From positions 55,256,898-55,320,897 of the forward strand of contig OY288250.1 of NCBI GenBank assembly GCA_958450325.1: a stretch of DNA of 64,000 bases, given 5' to 3'. Below the pieces are notes generated by a model. It searched no databases. It was not told the origin of the DNA and was given only the letters and a program-made list of their open reading frames with translations. Made by a program: the position numbers and the translations under genes. Shown piece after piece: positions 36,301 through 48,500 of this stretch. Position 1 is the stretch's first letter; the number at the start of each line of letters is the position of its first letter. The DNA is from Agrostemma githago (Eukaryota; Streptophyta; Magnoliopsida; Caryophyllales; Caryophyllaceae).

Positions 36301-37291
36301 ATTTCGGTCACGACACCATCATGTTCTCAACGGCTAGCTTTGTCGTCTTGGGGGCTTCTCTTAGGCAGAAAACCTCCATCCACTCACAAAATCCAGATAA
36401 ATTCAAAAAGAAATCTAGCCTCCTTTCTGTAGTGTGTCCTAGTACTCGGCTCAGTCGAAGACAAGAATCTATCAGGACTCGAGGCAATGCTCACTTTGGA
36501 AATGTACCCTAAAATCAAAAATCCAGGAGAGCACTAGACTACAACAGTCTCATTACAGACTATCGCAATCCCCCCATAGCACATCCTTCCCATTTCGAGG
36601 ATTCGACCATGTTGCCACTCACCTAGGCTACGGAATAGCGCAACTTAAGAGTCTTGTTAGGTGGCCCACCCCCTACCGAGTCACGGTCCAACCCTTCGAG
36701 AGTCCAGTCGTGTCTGTCAACTCGTCCGGTCACGTCCAGAGTCGAGTCTGTCGGTATACCTCTCTCTTCAAATTCTCATTTTAAAATCTGCAAAACTTAG
36801 CCATTTGAGAAAATCCTTTTCGACAAGGTCAAATTTCAGTCTATTTAAATTGCAAATTTCTTTTCTACCCATTTCAGTTTTGAAAACCTATTTCCTAGCA
36901 CGTGAGTTGCTTTCAGGACTTCGATTTCAAAACTAAGCAAAAATCATTTTTATTCCCCAGCGCGAGTCATATTTGTTTCACCTACATGATGCTTGCAAAA
37001 TTTTATGTAACTTATACAGGTACAATTCAAGACCGCGCAATTCACATAACTCCCCAGTGGCATTTAACGGGATGAACCCACATCATATAGGCGCACCCAA
37101 GACTTATACGACAAGTCCGATTCCTCACGGAGTTATCATCACCAGCTCAGGTATGATTTCCAACTTATGGCTGGCGAGCCCTTTTACGCAAGTCTACTGG
37201 ACTATAAACGACCCGACCGGAAGTCTGCCAGGTCTTAATCTTTGATTGGCCTGGTAGCTACTCTGACTTTCGCCTTGTCCAAGCCTCAGTC
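33326..37291 (+). other. Element 3 internal region (non-coding)
   Basis: Colinear with the two halves of element 1's interior. Contains repeated A runs joined by CTGGAC (35225-35275) and two minisatellite arrays with core CCGAGATCAAAACTCGTC (35722-35812) and CCGAGAGCAGAACTCGTC (35840-35937). No conserved reading frame was found. Confidence 0.65.
35722..35937 (+). repeat. Two adjacent minisatellite arrays in element 3
   Basis: Four units of about 26 bp at 35722-35812, a 25-bp gap, then four to five units of about 24 bp to 35937. Arms CGAG and CTCG give each unit dyad symmetry, as in the array at 19051-19206. Confidence 0.8.
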
Positions 37292-37304
37292 AGAGTGGAG
37301 GCTC

Positions 37305-39519
37305 TGTAGACACCCACATTTTGACCGCCAGGTGTCTATAGCAGTTTCCGACAAACACCCGATGATGATCGGACGTAAACGTGCTTTAATATACTCAAAA
37401 ACTGGCTCAAAATCATTGGCATTTGGCTTGGGCTTTTACGGAGTACAAATCTCACAAAACCAACCTCAAAATCAGGCCCAGTGGGTTGTTTCGAGTCAAA
37501 TAAGACTAATTTGGGTCGAATCCGGCACCAGGGGCAAAACCGTCTTTTAGCGACCGAGTCAAAACCCGGTCAAAAGATATTCTCGAGACACACGGACCAG
37601 CCGTGACACCTCACGCGGCTGATTCGAGCTCAAACACTACAAAAAATCAGCTTCACAAAATATTAAACAAATCCGTTTAAGGATGGAATTCGATCTCAAG
37701 TAGGAATTCTATCCGAATATCGAATCAAACACTCGACCGAGCATCAAATACTTGGCCGAGCAGCCTATTTTCAGCCGAGGTGCGTTTCTTCTCCGCCAAG
37801 AAAACGGAATCCTCGTCATTCTCAGCTTCTTACTTTTCCTATCCTAAGCGGTAGTTCCTATCCAATTACCTCTCCTAGCCAAGGTCGGGAACTTCTCTAT
37901 AAATAGCCCCTTGCGCAACACATAAAGCAAGGGATACACATCTACAATCCACAAAATATACATAAACTCCTTACACTTAGCATCGAGAAAAACCGATAGT
38001 ACATCCAAAACCCGAATGAACCGGCCCCGATACCCGTCACCCTTCACGTCCCAAAACAAACCCGCCACAACTCACCAACATTAACCCAATGCTCTCGTGC
38101 CTTAGCCACATTCCGACGAGCCCCGATCCGAGTTAACAAAAGCATGTAGGTTGAGGGTGTAACCAAACCCGACTTCTCCTTTCTTCTCTTCTTCTCCCTC
38201 TCGTCTTCCTCCTTTTTTTTCCTTTTTTTCGTCGTCGGTCATATTTTTTACGGGTCGTTCGTCACATTTTTTTATTATTATTTCCAATATCGATACTACA
38301 AATTATTTTTATATAAAACGAAACGTTCTTAAAATATGATATCGATTCTCTAATCGAATATTATATCTAACAAGAACTAAATTAAATCTCGTTGATGCTA
38401 AAAATCGTCACATACTTTTTTTTACAAAATACGACGATTTTAACGCGGAGAGAATTAACATTCTTTTCTTTTCATTCAATTTCTTTTCAAAACAATTTTA
38501 TAAAACTTCTTCTAAAAATAATTCCGAATATTTGATATCGATTTCATAATCGAATATCGAATACGACGAACATCGAAAATATTAAATCGAGTGCAAATTG
38601 TGCAATATTCGTACGCGATTTAATAAAATCATCGAATTTTCAAAAAATCAATTTCGAAAACAGGCCGGGACGCGAGTCGCGCGCGTCCAGGGCGAGCAGC
38701 CTGCTCGGGCGAGTCGCGCCAGACTCGGGCGAGTCGCGCGGCTGGCTGGAACGCGACACGTTTTTTTTGCTTTTTATTATTTTTTTCGAACATCATTTTT
38801 TAGACAAAACAGCGTCTTTTTAGCAATATTTCAGATTTTCGACAAACATTTTCTCGACCTCGGTCAAACGCAAATCATGCATATTATCGTATTTATTTTT
38901 ATTATTCAATCGTTACTAACACGTTTGTTCATCTTTTTAGCAACTTCTTTTTATCGTTTGTTTTATTATACTAAAACGAATCTCACATGCTAAATTCAAC
39001 TTTGACGTTAATTATCATGTATTAAATCGACTTAGCAACCCATTCAATTCCTCGCATGTTTAGGAAAACAATGTTTGCATAACATTCATCGTATTACTAA
39101 CGCGCGTATTAAAAAATCAAACGATATCTTAGTAGAGGCCGCTAATGTGCGGGCGGGGTTGGGTGTTCTTTGTGAACTTCCCAACACGTACTCTCACCCC
39201 TTACTCAGAACCTTGGTTTCCGGATGTCCGAAACCATTGGCAACGAGAGTCATTCAATACACGGTATCCGATCAAGTCGGTATCAGTATCAAATGCAAAG
39301 GGACGAACCCGATAAACTCTGACATCGGAAATGGGCCGTATTTTGTACACGGCCCACTACGACATAGAGTGGGTTCGAACGGGCCCGAACTCCCACAAAG
39401 TTCGGTGGCGACTCCAACTTCGATTTAAATTTAAATTCGATCCATTCTCATATGGAGATTCATTCGCCTCCCCAAACCCGCGCGTGGCCGCGTCGGGGTG
39501 GACCTATGTCATGTCCACA
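37305..39519 (+). repeat. Element 3, 3' LTR
   Basis: 2,215 bp. The palindrome block at 38669-38752 has one extra unit of about 20 bp (GCCAGACTCGGGCGAGTCGC) compared with the 5' LTR; the 19-bp duplication at the LTR start is absent. TATA box near 37898. Preceded by the purine tract AGAGTGGAGGCTC. Confidence 0.9.
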
Positions 39520-40620
39520 AATCTTTTTAACTCTTAAAAAGAGTCGTTAAGACTATAAATCAAAAATATTTTAAAGTTTAAAAAGAGAGCTCTTAAGAAT
39601 ATAAACTTATAAGTTAAATTGTTCCACATTGAAGAATTATAATTCTATAAATAAGAGTAATCATTCATCCTTGGACAAACCTTAGACAAAAATGTTTTTA
39701 AGTCTTAAAAGAGTGCTCTTATGAATATAAACTTAAGTTAAATTGTCTCGCATTGAAAAATTATAATGTAATGTGATAGAATTCTATTATATAAATAAGA
39801 ATAATCATTCGTTCTTAGATATTAACCAATAATTTTTCGAGTCTTAAAAAATATCTTAAGACTATAAAGTTAAGTAAATTATCTCACATAAAAAAAATTT
39901 ATAATGAAGTCATAGTTTTCTACGGAATACATATAAATAAAAGTAATAATTCGTTATTAGATATTATATTAACCAAAAATCTTTTGAGTCATAAAATGAA
40001 TTTAAAAAGAATTTTAAAGACTATAAACCAAAAATCTTTTAATTCTTGAGAAATTATGAAAATATATAATTAAAATTTTAAAATTTTAAAATAATTAATA
40101 ATAAAAATAAAATAATAATAATAATAATAGTTATTATTATTATGCTAATACAAGTAGATATATTTTATTTTTGTATATTTTATAATGATAAATAAGAGTA
40201 ACTGTTTCTCCTTAAATATCAACCAAAAAATGATCCCACGTCGAAAAAATTATTAAAAAAAATGATGAAATATTACTCACTCTCATCCATTCAATTCTTT
40301 ATAATTACTATAAATATACAATCCAATCAATTCTTTACCTTCCCCTTTTGGCAAAAGACTTTACTACCTTAAATCCTCATATTCTTCATCTAATTACACA
40401 AAATGTCACTATTTTTTTCCTTACTTTAATTTTGGTGGACCCATATCATCATTTGATTTACCAAGAATACCTTACTTTTATCACTTTTCTTAAAAGTGGT
40501 GAAAAAGGTGAGGTAAATGATTGAATTGGATGAGAGGGGTTATATTATAAATAAGAGTAATTCTTCGTCCTTAGCTATCAACCAAAAATTTAAGAAAGTA
40601 AGATTATCAACCACATCGCA
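39520..40620. repeat. Continuation of the AT-rich tandem array
   Basis: Same unit blocks as 29205-31089 (AATCTTTTGAGTCTTAAAA, ATAAACTTAAGT, AAATAAGAGTAATCATTCG). Interrupted by a MITE at 40276-40540; the last recognisable piece ends near 40620. Confidence 0.75.
40276..40540. mobile_element. Stowaway-like MITE, about 265 bp
   Basis: Ends CTCACTCTCATCCATTCAATTC and, on the opposite strand, ACCCCTCTCATCCAATTCAATC, next to TA dinucleotides at 40274-40275 and 40541-40542. It shares terminal sequence with the 92-bp element at 47558. Confidence 0.65.
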
Positions 40621-40879
40621 AGATTCTAAGACTCTAACGTGGTGAGTATCTACAATTATAATTATGAAGTCGTAATTTTCAACTTTACTATCATTTCAAA
40701 TGCGTTCATAATTGTACTAACCAAAGGTATGCATCGCTAATTTAACCGACAACTTTTTTTTTTAACTTGTGCGCTAATTATGACAAATTTGTTTTTTATC
40801 ACGTGTTTCATCGTTGTTAATCGTAATATGTTCCCATTTTACCCAATAATTATTTATATCTACGTATATTTATGTGCTA

Positions 40880-41148
40880 CCTATTTTAATTAGTCTTTCA
40901 TTCTAACTACAATGCACCATTTATATTATATAATATCTATAATTTAATTTGACGTTTATCGCATATATTATCTTTGATCCCTTGAAACACATTCACGTAT
41001 GTGGATGATATTTATTTACTAGGCATACTCTTACAACTCTCTACTGTTGTGCAGTCTCTTCAATTTATGCAATCATCCAACTTACGAGTAGTATCCTTCT
41101 CCTCGTCGCTAACAAGCGGCCCGTGCATCGCACATGCTTTCCAATTAG
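40880..41148 (+). mobile_element. Helitron-like 3' end (copy B), degenerate
   Basis: Homologous to 25740-25927: TTAATTTGACGTTTATCGCATATATTA, ACACATTCACGTATGTG, then AAGCGGCCCGTGCATCGCACATGC, an imperfect hairpin, and TTAG in place of CTAG. With the upstream tandem array it forms the same order as copy A, so array plus tail probably belong to one element family. Confidence 0.5.
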
Positions 41149-41156
41149 TTATCATT

Positions 41157-41295
41157 ATTATTAATTATTTTTATTAATTATTTCTGTTATTTATTATTTT
41201 TATTAATTATTATTATTTATTTATTTTTGCAAGAAATGACATGTCTCTTTTATTCAATAATAAAATCGAATACAAGAGGGTAGAATTTTTTTTTT
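41157..41295 (-). mobile_element. LINE 3'-end fragment with (TAA)n-type tail
   Basis: TTTTTGCAAGAAATGACATGTCTCTTTTATTCAATAATAAAATCGAATACAAGAG-type sequence resembles 1048-1096, the 3' end of the LINE at 1050-3060, and is likewise preceded by ATT/TTA-rich repeats. Only about 70 bp of the LINE remain. Confidence 0.55.
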
Positions 41296-41668
41296 TTTTT
41301 TTTTGCAAAATTATTATTATTATTTATTTAGTTCATTCAGTTCAGACTCATTCAGTTCAGTCTAGATCCATTCAATTCAGTTTAATATAGATCCATTCAA
41401 TTCAAAGAACATGACCATAATAGATAGACACTCTAAAATAAATTGCCAACCCTTTTTTTTATTTTTATTTTTGGTCTAGAGAAGATCGCACCAAACGTGT
41501 CGATAATAAGGAAGTTCCTAGTTTGGCTCATCTTCTCAAATTGCCAACCCTACTTTGAGACGGTGTTAGGGTGGAATCTATAAAAAAAGAACCCGGTCTG
41601 GCTTGTTGCCAAAGGAAAGGGGCACTTTGCAGAGGCGAAAATCAAGAAGACATTCAAGAGAAAACGTA
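41296..41668 (+). promoter_or_regulatory. Upstream region of RPN12
   Basis: About 370 bp between the LINE fragment and the start codon. It holds a T run (41289-41308), three ATTCAGTTCAGA/ATTCAATTCAGT-type direct repeats (41331-41405) and the probable 5' untranslated region from about 41570. No TATA box or known proteasome-gene motif is called. The promoter is therefore squeezed between transposon remnants and the gene. Confidence 0.4.
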
Positions 41669-44600
41669 ATGGTGGATCCAAAATCAACCGAGGTTTCTCA
41701 GACATTCGAGCGTTTCAAAGCTTCCTTGATTCGTAATGATTTTGATACTTGTATCCGCCTACTTTCTCAACTCAAGGTCATTCCTTTTCCATCTCCATCG
41801 ATTTTTCAGATCTTAATCCTTCCTTTAGATTTTATTTTCTTCAACTACTTAGGTATCTGGGGTCTCGTCGATTGCATTATTCCGCGCAAAGATCGAATCT
41901 TTGAGCAAGCTTTCGTTGATTCACCCTAATTTCCTGATGGAAATTTAAATTTAGCATTAGACATGATTTTTGTTGTAGGTTTAGTTAAAAGGTCTGATTT
42001 TGTTACTTCGGATGTAAGTGAATGTGGGTTTTGGAATTTGATAATTGCAGAGGTAATTCTAGTTGCGAGAAATTAGGGATACTTCTTCTAGTTTTATTTT
42101 TGGGTTTTCGATGTAGGTGTAATTAATTAGGGATTCAGGGGTGGTACTGAAATCGAGAAATTTAGTTGCGAGACTTGACTTTGTTGGGGGTTAAAGAATC
42201 ATTCTTTATGGAATATCAGTTTTTGCTGATAGTATGCTTCTAAGACTAATATGCTATGAACGAGCAGACAGTGATGCTTGGCTGTGAACTGTGATATCTG
42301 TTTTTTTGGATTCGAAGGGAGGGAGTTGATGTGTCCGGAGCTTCTATCAATGGATCATGTATAGTTGAATTGATGAATCATTGAATTAGGTATTGGCCAT
42401 TATGGCTGAATACAATAACACTCACAATACTTTTCGAAGCATCTTATGTTAGCTGGTGGCGTCCACGTTCCTTTTCCTTTCACCAGGATTCAATGTTTCT
42501 GATTTTTTTTTGTTTATGTTTTTGTTTCGCAGGTGTTGCTCACAGGATTCAGAAGTCTTCCACCATTATTCGAAGCAACACCTAATGCTGTCCAGGAATT
42601 AACATTAGCAAGTACTTTTCTTGGCTTTGATAGTATCCAATTCCTCATCCGTATTACTATGTGAAGCATTCTTCCTCATTTCAGTGAACTTACCATCTTC
42701 ACTTCATAATTTCCAGGAGATATATATGAGCATGCTGTTGTTTTGAGCGTGAAGATGGAGGACCAAGAATCATTTGAGAGAGATTTCTGCCAGTTGAAAC
42801 CTTATTATACTGATGCAAGGTACGTACAATATTATCTTTGAAGCATCCTTTTAAAGATTTATTTGCTTCAATGTTATTCATATTTGCAAATAGAGTGGCA
42901 GAAAATTGTGTTTTTCTTTACTCGTAGAGATTGGAACGTGTGTCAGCTATTTTATCCGGTGATCCTGCAACCTGATTGTTAGAAATTTCTAGTTGAAGTT
43001 TTGAAGTGTAGAATTGATTTCTTATTTTGGAATCAAGCCGAACTCTGATATTTGGAGAAATTATAAATTTATGTAAAACTTAAGTCTCAGTGTTTTTCCC
43101 CTCGAAAACTACACATTTGCCTCATTTTCGAAAGCACCGCCTAATGTCTTTTTTTACTAGGTGGGATTTATAGTTTTTGGTTGGATACTACCAATGACAC
43201 CATTCCTGCCGAAAAAAAAATTAAGCATACTTTTAATTGCAAAGAACTACCAAACTTTTGTACCGTACGAGTACTTTTTTTCCCCATTACCTCTTATATA
43301 ACACCTCTAATCAAAAAATCTTTTATTAACTTAGCTTTCTGAAAATTTAAAGAAAAAGTTATATACGGAGTACAAATTTAGCAAAGTAATGGAATAAAGA
43401 TCTACATAATCAAGAGACATAATCGAGAGAATGAGGTAAATCAAGAGAAAACGAAGGAAATATTGATATGAAGATGAGAATATTAAATTTAGTGTAAAAA
43501 TAAGATGAACTAGAACAAAAATAAATGAGAAAGTGTAATTCAAGAGATCGAAAGAAAAAAACTTGGAAAAATTAGTTGAAAATAACAGAGTGAATTTAAG
43601 GAAAATAGATGTCAGTGAAATGTAGGAGAAATTAGATAAATTAGAGGGGGTGAAGTAGAAAATTTAAAGTTGGAGAATAAAACTAAAGTATAGCGAGATA
43701 AAAAAAAAGTAACAAAAGAGTTTCGAAATGTGGTGTACTTAAAAAAAGTTAGAAACAAACTAGGATGTGATAGTTTTCAGTAAAAGGGGCAGAATGTTAG
43801 ACCAAATAGGCTGTGATAGTCATCTGTTTGTAGAATAATAGTGTGACAAAATTTTGGTAAATTAAGGTAAATGTTAAGTAGTTGTTTTTGGAACTAGGTA
43901 AATGTTTGGTAGTTTTTGACCCACTAACTTATTTAAGCTCCGGTCACAAGCTACATTTGCCGGATATTGTTAAACAGTTTTTGACCAACTGTTCTAATAG
44001 GGGAGGACTTTCCTTTGTCGGTTTTAGGCTGTCATGAACTATCATCTTTAGACTTTTATTACCTACATTCAATATTTATAGTGGGTAATTTGCATCAGGG
44101 ACCGAATTCCCCAATCTCCACAAGAATACCAAATCTTGGGTTTGAACCTGTTGAGACTTCTAGTCCAGAACAGGATAGCAGAATTTCATACAGAGTTGGA
44201 ATTGCTTTCATCGACTGCCTTGGAGAATCCTTGTATTAAGCATGCTGTCGAGCTGGAACAATCCTTTATGGAAGGAGCATACAATCGTGTTTTGAGTGCT
44301 CGGCAACAAGTCCCCCATGAAACTTACGTGTATTTCATGGACGTGCTGGCCAAGACAGTGAGGTATATATATTTTGATAGCTACTCTGAGTTTGTCAGTT
44401 CTCATTGCTTTAACGTGTGTAAGCCTTGAAAACTGTCTTTTTCGAAATTGCAGGGATGAAATTGCCGGATGCAGTGAAAAAGCTTATGATTCTCTTTCAC
44501 TAATTGATGCTAAGCAAATGTTGTTGTTCTCATCTGACAAGGATTTGTTAGAGTACATTAATGAGGTAATTTTGCTTCTTTACAGCCAGCCCTTGTAGTC

Positions 44601-44994
44601 ATAGAGGCATTGCTCATTTGTTCTGTCTGTATGTTTGTTCCTTGTGTGTTGAAGTGATGGAATAATAAGCAAGTCATTTTTAGAATACAAAGTTACCTTC
44701 ACCTACTATGTTGTTTTGAGATGGTCAAAACCCCATAAGCTAATCCGTGAGGATATTAAGGTGTCTTGTTATGAACTTATGATCGCAGTTGATTGGTTAC
44801 GTGATTTGTTCCCATCAGTATATTTTACCTGATTTTGATTCTGCTGCCTGCAGGAACACACTGAATGGGAAATTAAAGACGGGCGCGTCTTTTTCCAGAA
44901 GGCAAAAGATTCTGCTTCCTGCAAGGAGATCCCATCGCTTCTTCTCATCAACCAAACACTCAGCTATGCCAGGGAATTAGAAAGGATTGTTTGA
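41669..44994 (+). CDS. RPN12: 26S proteasome non-ATPase regulatory subunit 8 (RPN12), 268 aa, six exons
   Basis: RPN12 is a lid subunit of the 19S regulatory particle that recognises and unfolds ubiquitinated proteins in nucleus and cytosol. Exons inferred by reading: 41669-41776, 42533-42611, 42717-42819, 44099-44362, 44454-44565, 44854-44994; all introns are GT-AG and the phases agree. The product is 268 aa, about the length of plant RPN12 (Arabidopsis RPN12a 267 aa, from memory). Diagnostic stretches: EVSQTFERFK at the N-terminus, LGLNLLRLLVQNRIAEFH, LEQSFMEGAYNRVLSARQ, DEIAGCSEKAYD, and the C-terminal LINQTLSYARELERIV; the C-terminal half is the CSN8/PSMD8-type PCI domain. The start at 41669 matches the family; an in-frame upstream ATG at 41603 would add 22 residues without homology. 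Frame intact, so probably functional. Introns 1 and 3 are long (0.76 and 1.28 kb). Confidence 0.95.
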
Positions 44995-45518
44995 GGAGTT
45001 TAGCATAACCCGTTCATTTCCTGTATTTCCCATAGAACAAATTTGCAGGAATGCTTCCTCTGTATTTTTAGCACAATGTGCAATGCGTGTATCCGGCACT
45101 TAATTTGGATCTTCAAATTTGCAATTTCAAACTAAGCTGCTAGAATATTCTGAATTCCTTTCACTTCATCGTTTAGTTTCTTTTGGTGTTCTGGTTTACA
45201 TTTGAACACAATTTTCCATCACAATACCGAACCAACTAAAATGAGAGTACGAGACGATTGGAACTCTCCATCCTGTGAATTCCTTGTGGAACAAATTTGC
45301 AGTATTAATTTTCTTGATGTAATTTTAGCAACGCATGTGTCCAGCACTTAATCTGGATTTTCAGATTCACAACTTCAAACTTATCAGTTGTAATTTTAAA
45401 TTTCTTTGACTTAGTCGTGTTTTTTTTCTGCTGGTTGGTATACATTTTAAACTGCACTGAGAACATAATGTTTCATCACAATATTGAGCCTACTGAAATG
45501 AGACTAGAGAAACTCTCC
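44995..45518. repeat. Intergenic tandem duplication between two convergent genes
   Basis: Two diverged copies of about 245 bp, roughly 45025-45270 and 45275-45518. Shared blocks in order: GGAACAAATTTGCAG, GCACTTAATCTGGAT, CAACTTCAAACT, TTGACTTAGTCGT, and AAATGAGA...GAACTCTCC (forms vary). This space must hold both 3' untranslated regions and polyadenylation sites. Confidence 0.7.
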
Positions 45519-48500
45519 CTAGATTCCGAGGTCAAAGCTTGGACAGTCGAGATTTCCTAATGAAGATTGTGTATCCGTATAACTCCGCTTCATGCCAGCC
45601 AGTCCACTAAAAAGTCGTCTTCCTTTGGGCTTATTTGAGAACAAAGATGTTCTTTCTTTACTTGAAACATTTGTTTCTGGCAACTTGGCATAAGACTGCA
45701 TGAAACACAGGCATTACAATTACGGAGTAAATATTAAGGCAGAGAAAGGGTAGCGAGATTGACAAACTTTCAATAATACCTGTGGTGTGGATCTAGTCTC
45801 TTCAGCCGTTTCCATGTAACCTGGTATGGATTGCTCATGATTAACACTAGCTTGTACATTGTTGACGGGTTCAGTTTGGATGATGTTTGGGGATTCGAAG
45901 GTCATGCCTTGCTTGCTAACTGATCTTTCGATGTTATTACTGCTACACTCTGTATTAGCTTGGGATGTTGCTACACTATTGTCTCCAGCGGTTTTAGGCG
46001 AGGGATGCACGCCAGTACAGCCTGTCTCAGTGCTTTTTCTTTCTTCCACCTCATCACGCTCACACTCATTTGTTACCACTTCAGTTGCTACTTCATATGG
46101 CTCCAGTACAAACTCCGAAGGGTGTTTGATTGCAGCTTTTTCCAATGTGGAAAGATTGTCCTGAGCTACAGGCTTCTTCAAGATCGACAAGATATGATGC
46201 ACTGAATTAACACAAGCAAATTAGCAAAGCTAAGGCAACCACCTACTTGTGAGTTGTGACAGAGCTGAAAATGGAGTATAAAGGTTTAGCATCTCAAGTT
46301 CTAATTGAGATGATTGCCCATCACATTTCGCACACATACAACGACAGGAGATAAACTAATAAATTCAAAGTAACGTTTGTGCATACCATCACGAGCTGGT
46401 ATTGGTGAGAGGGGAGCCTTTGTCGGTTTCATCGTATTAACTGTCAAGCCACCAGAGTTTGAGTCAACACACTTGCCGGATCTTGTATCGTTTTTAGATT
46501 GTCCTACAATAGTTGATCAAAACGTGGTCAGCTTTAATACATAATGAAGAGGGAAAAAAGGATAGTCAGTGGTTAATCCAACACACAAAAACTTACTCCA
46601 TATGAGGTTGTTAGTCGTCCTATATTACTCCATAACATTAAGCACTACCTTAAAAAAAGTGTTACTGTTTGCTTTTGGGTAACTGCTGGGATTTACAACT
46701 TTTTTTTTCAGGAAAAAGGTGCTAAAATGAGTATGATTCCAATATTTGCGCCGTTTTACATTATTTTACTAAAGGCAATCTCACAGATCACAGGGGAATC
46801 ACGAATAAGAAGAGACGCGTGAAGGATAGCTTAGTTATTAGTATCAGCATCTATTTCTAAGTGGAAAAGACGACAACTGTGTCAAGCTAAGTGATCAGGG
46901 AAACTTGTATCAGAAGCTAAATTTGGAATAATTTCATAAGAGAAATTACCAACAAACCTGTCACAACAGCATTACCAGAACTGAGATGATTCTGCCTTGC
47001 TGGGGCTTTGATTCTTTGTCGACTGCGTACCAAATCATCTGTCAGAAAGAACAGTAAACAATTCACTAACAATGTACCAGTGGTATAATTGACTGCACAA
47101 GCAGAAAGGACTTTTTATGAGCTTAATCTAAACCAAGTTTTACGATGTGTACATACTTGAGAAAATTGTAAGATAAATATAGCAGGTACAGTAAATGGAG
47201 ATACCATTCGACATTTTATTCCATTGTGGGCCACTCTTTATTTGATAATTGTTGCAGTTACTTGCTTCTTTCTTCACGACTGCATCATTCCCATTGTCTC
47301 CCGAGGCATCTCCAATATCAACCAAATGACCATCAAATTTCAGGGACTCGCCAGCACAAATCAGTTCATCCTTCTTTAAAAATCTTTTGTCTATTTGAGT
47401 TTTACTTGAGTCGTAGAGAGCAACCTGAGAGTGATCCATCAGATAGGTCTAAATAATGTTTGTCGTGGTCTAATGAACAAGGATCAATAGAAACACCAGA
47501 AAAGCACGAAAAGACTAGGCTAAGCATAATCGATAGAATTAGTAAGCTAAGGTCCTACTTCCTCACATCCATTCAATCCTTTACGTGGAGGCCATTTTTG
47601 TGAGGAGAAATGGTGGACCTATGTAAAGAATTGAATGGATGAGAGGGAGTATTATTTCCAACTATTTGTCAGCTCACAGTTATTTCAATTCAGTTGAGTT
47701 CATTCAGGTTTAGTTTAATTTAGTTAAGTTGCTATTTTCAGCCGGAGCCTAGGTGGGCTAGGTCAGTTAAGTGGTGTTAAGTTCAGCATATAGAAACCAA
47801 TACTGGCTTTGAAAAAAGAGGATAATGACAAGAACAAACACTGTACAATAAAGAATCCTATGAAGAAGATAATCCACTGCAGTCATAGCTAAAGGAACCA
47901 TCAGCGGTGTTTTAAGACATGAATCTCTGCTATTTCTTGACATATGTACTTATTTTGCACTTGCCTTACAACAAGCATTAACAAGGGATCAAAGGACAAG
48001 ACCATTGGAAGCATGCACAAGCTACCCCTACCATCCGGCCATCACTGCGCCTCTGCCTCGTCCATCAGCCTCCCTGCCTCAACCAGAGGCAACCTGGCAG
48101 AATACCACTTTGAAGTTTCCACCTAGGTCTAGCCTACTTAGGACTACTAATCCTATTAGTTAAGAGTAGTTGTTGTCTAATTCTGATAGGGTGTTAAATA
48201 CTCCTAAACTAGCTAAGATGCTCTAGTTAATTACTCCTAAATTAGTTACGTTTAGATTAATTATAAATAGAAGCTTTGTAAGTCATTATTTTAGTTCAAC
48301 TTGAGCTTAATTTGAATCGTCAAAGAACAGTTGTACTTTGTTTTTCCAAGTAGTTTGACCGCAGTTGTTGTTGGATTATCATATCCTATTAATTTCCACT
48401 GCATTATAACGATTTCCCTCATGGAAATCCGTACCACATGCTTATCTAATACCTCTTCGCCACATCCACGTACTTTAATTGTGCTCCAACTGTCTAGAGT

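Larger units (their letters stand above)
31095..39519 (+). mobile_element. Element 3: non-autonomous LTR retrotransposon, sister of element 1
   Basis: LTRs at 31095-33305 and 37305-39519, TG...CA. Flanks are AATAT (31090-31094) and AATCT (39520-39524), a 5-bp duplication with one mismatch. The insertion split a unit of the AT-rich array. The 4.0-kb interior (33306-37304) is colinear with that of element 1 and has no gag-pol domains. Total 8,425 bp. The intact stretch CCATGACCGTGGTCAACGGTC near 35418-35437 shows the site into which element 2 inserted in element 1. Confidence 0.92.

Noticed and set aside
41603..41668. In-frame upstream ATG for RPN12
   Set aside because: The extra 22 residues are Arg/Lys-rich without similarity to the family; the start at 41669 gives the usual length.
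43241..43918. Possible MITE in intron 3 of RPN12 with AACTACCAAAC inverted ends
   Set aside because: The inverted match is only about 11 bp and no target duplication was found.
44208..44405. Antisense frame over RPN12 exon 4
   Set aside because: Shadow of the conserved exon.
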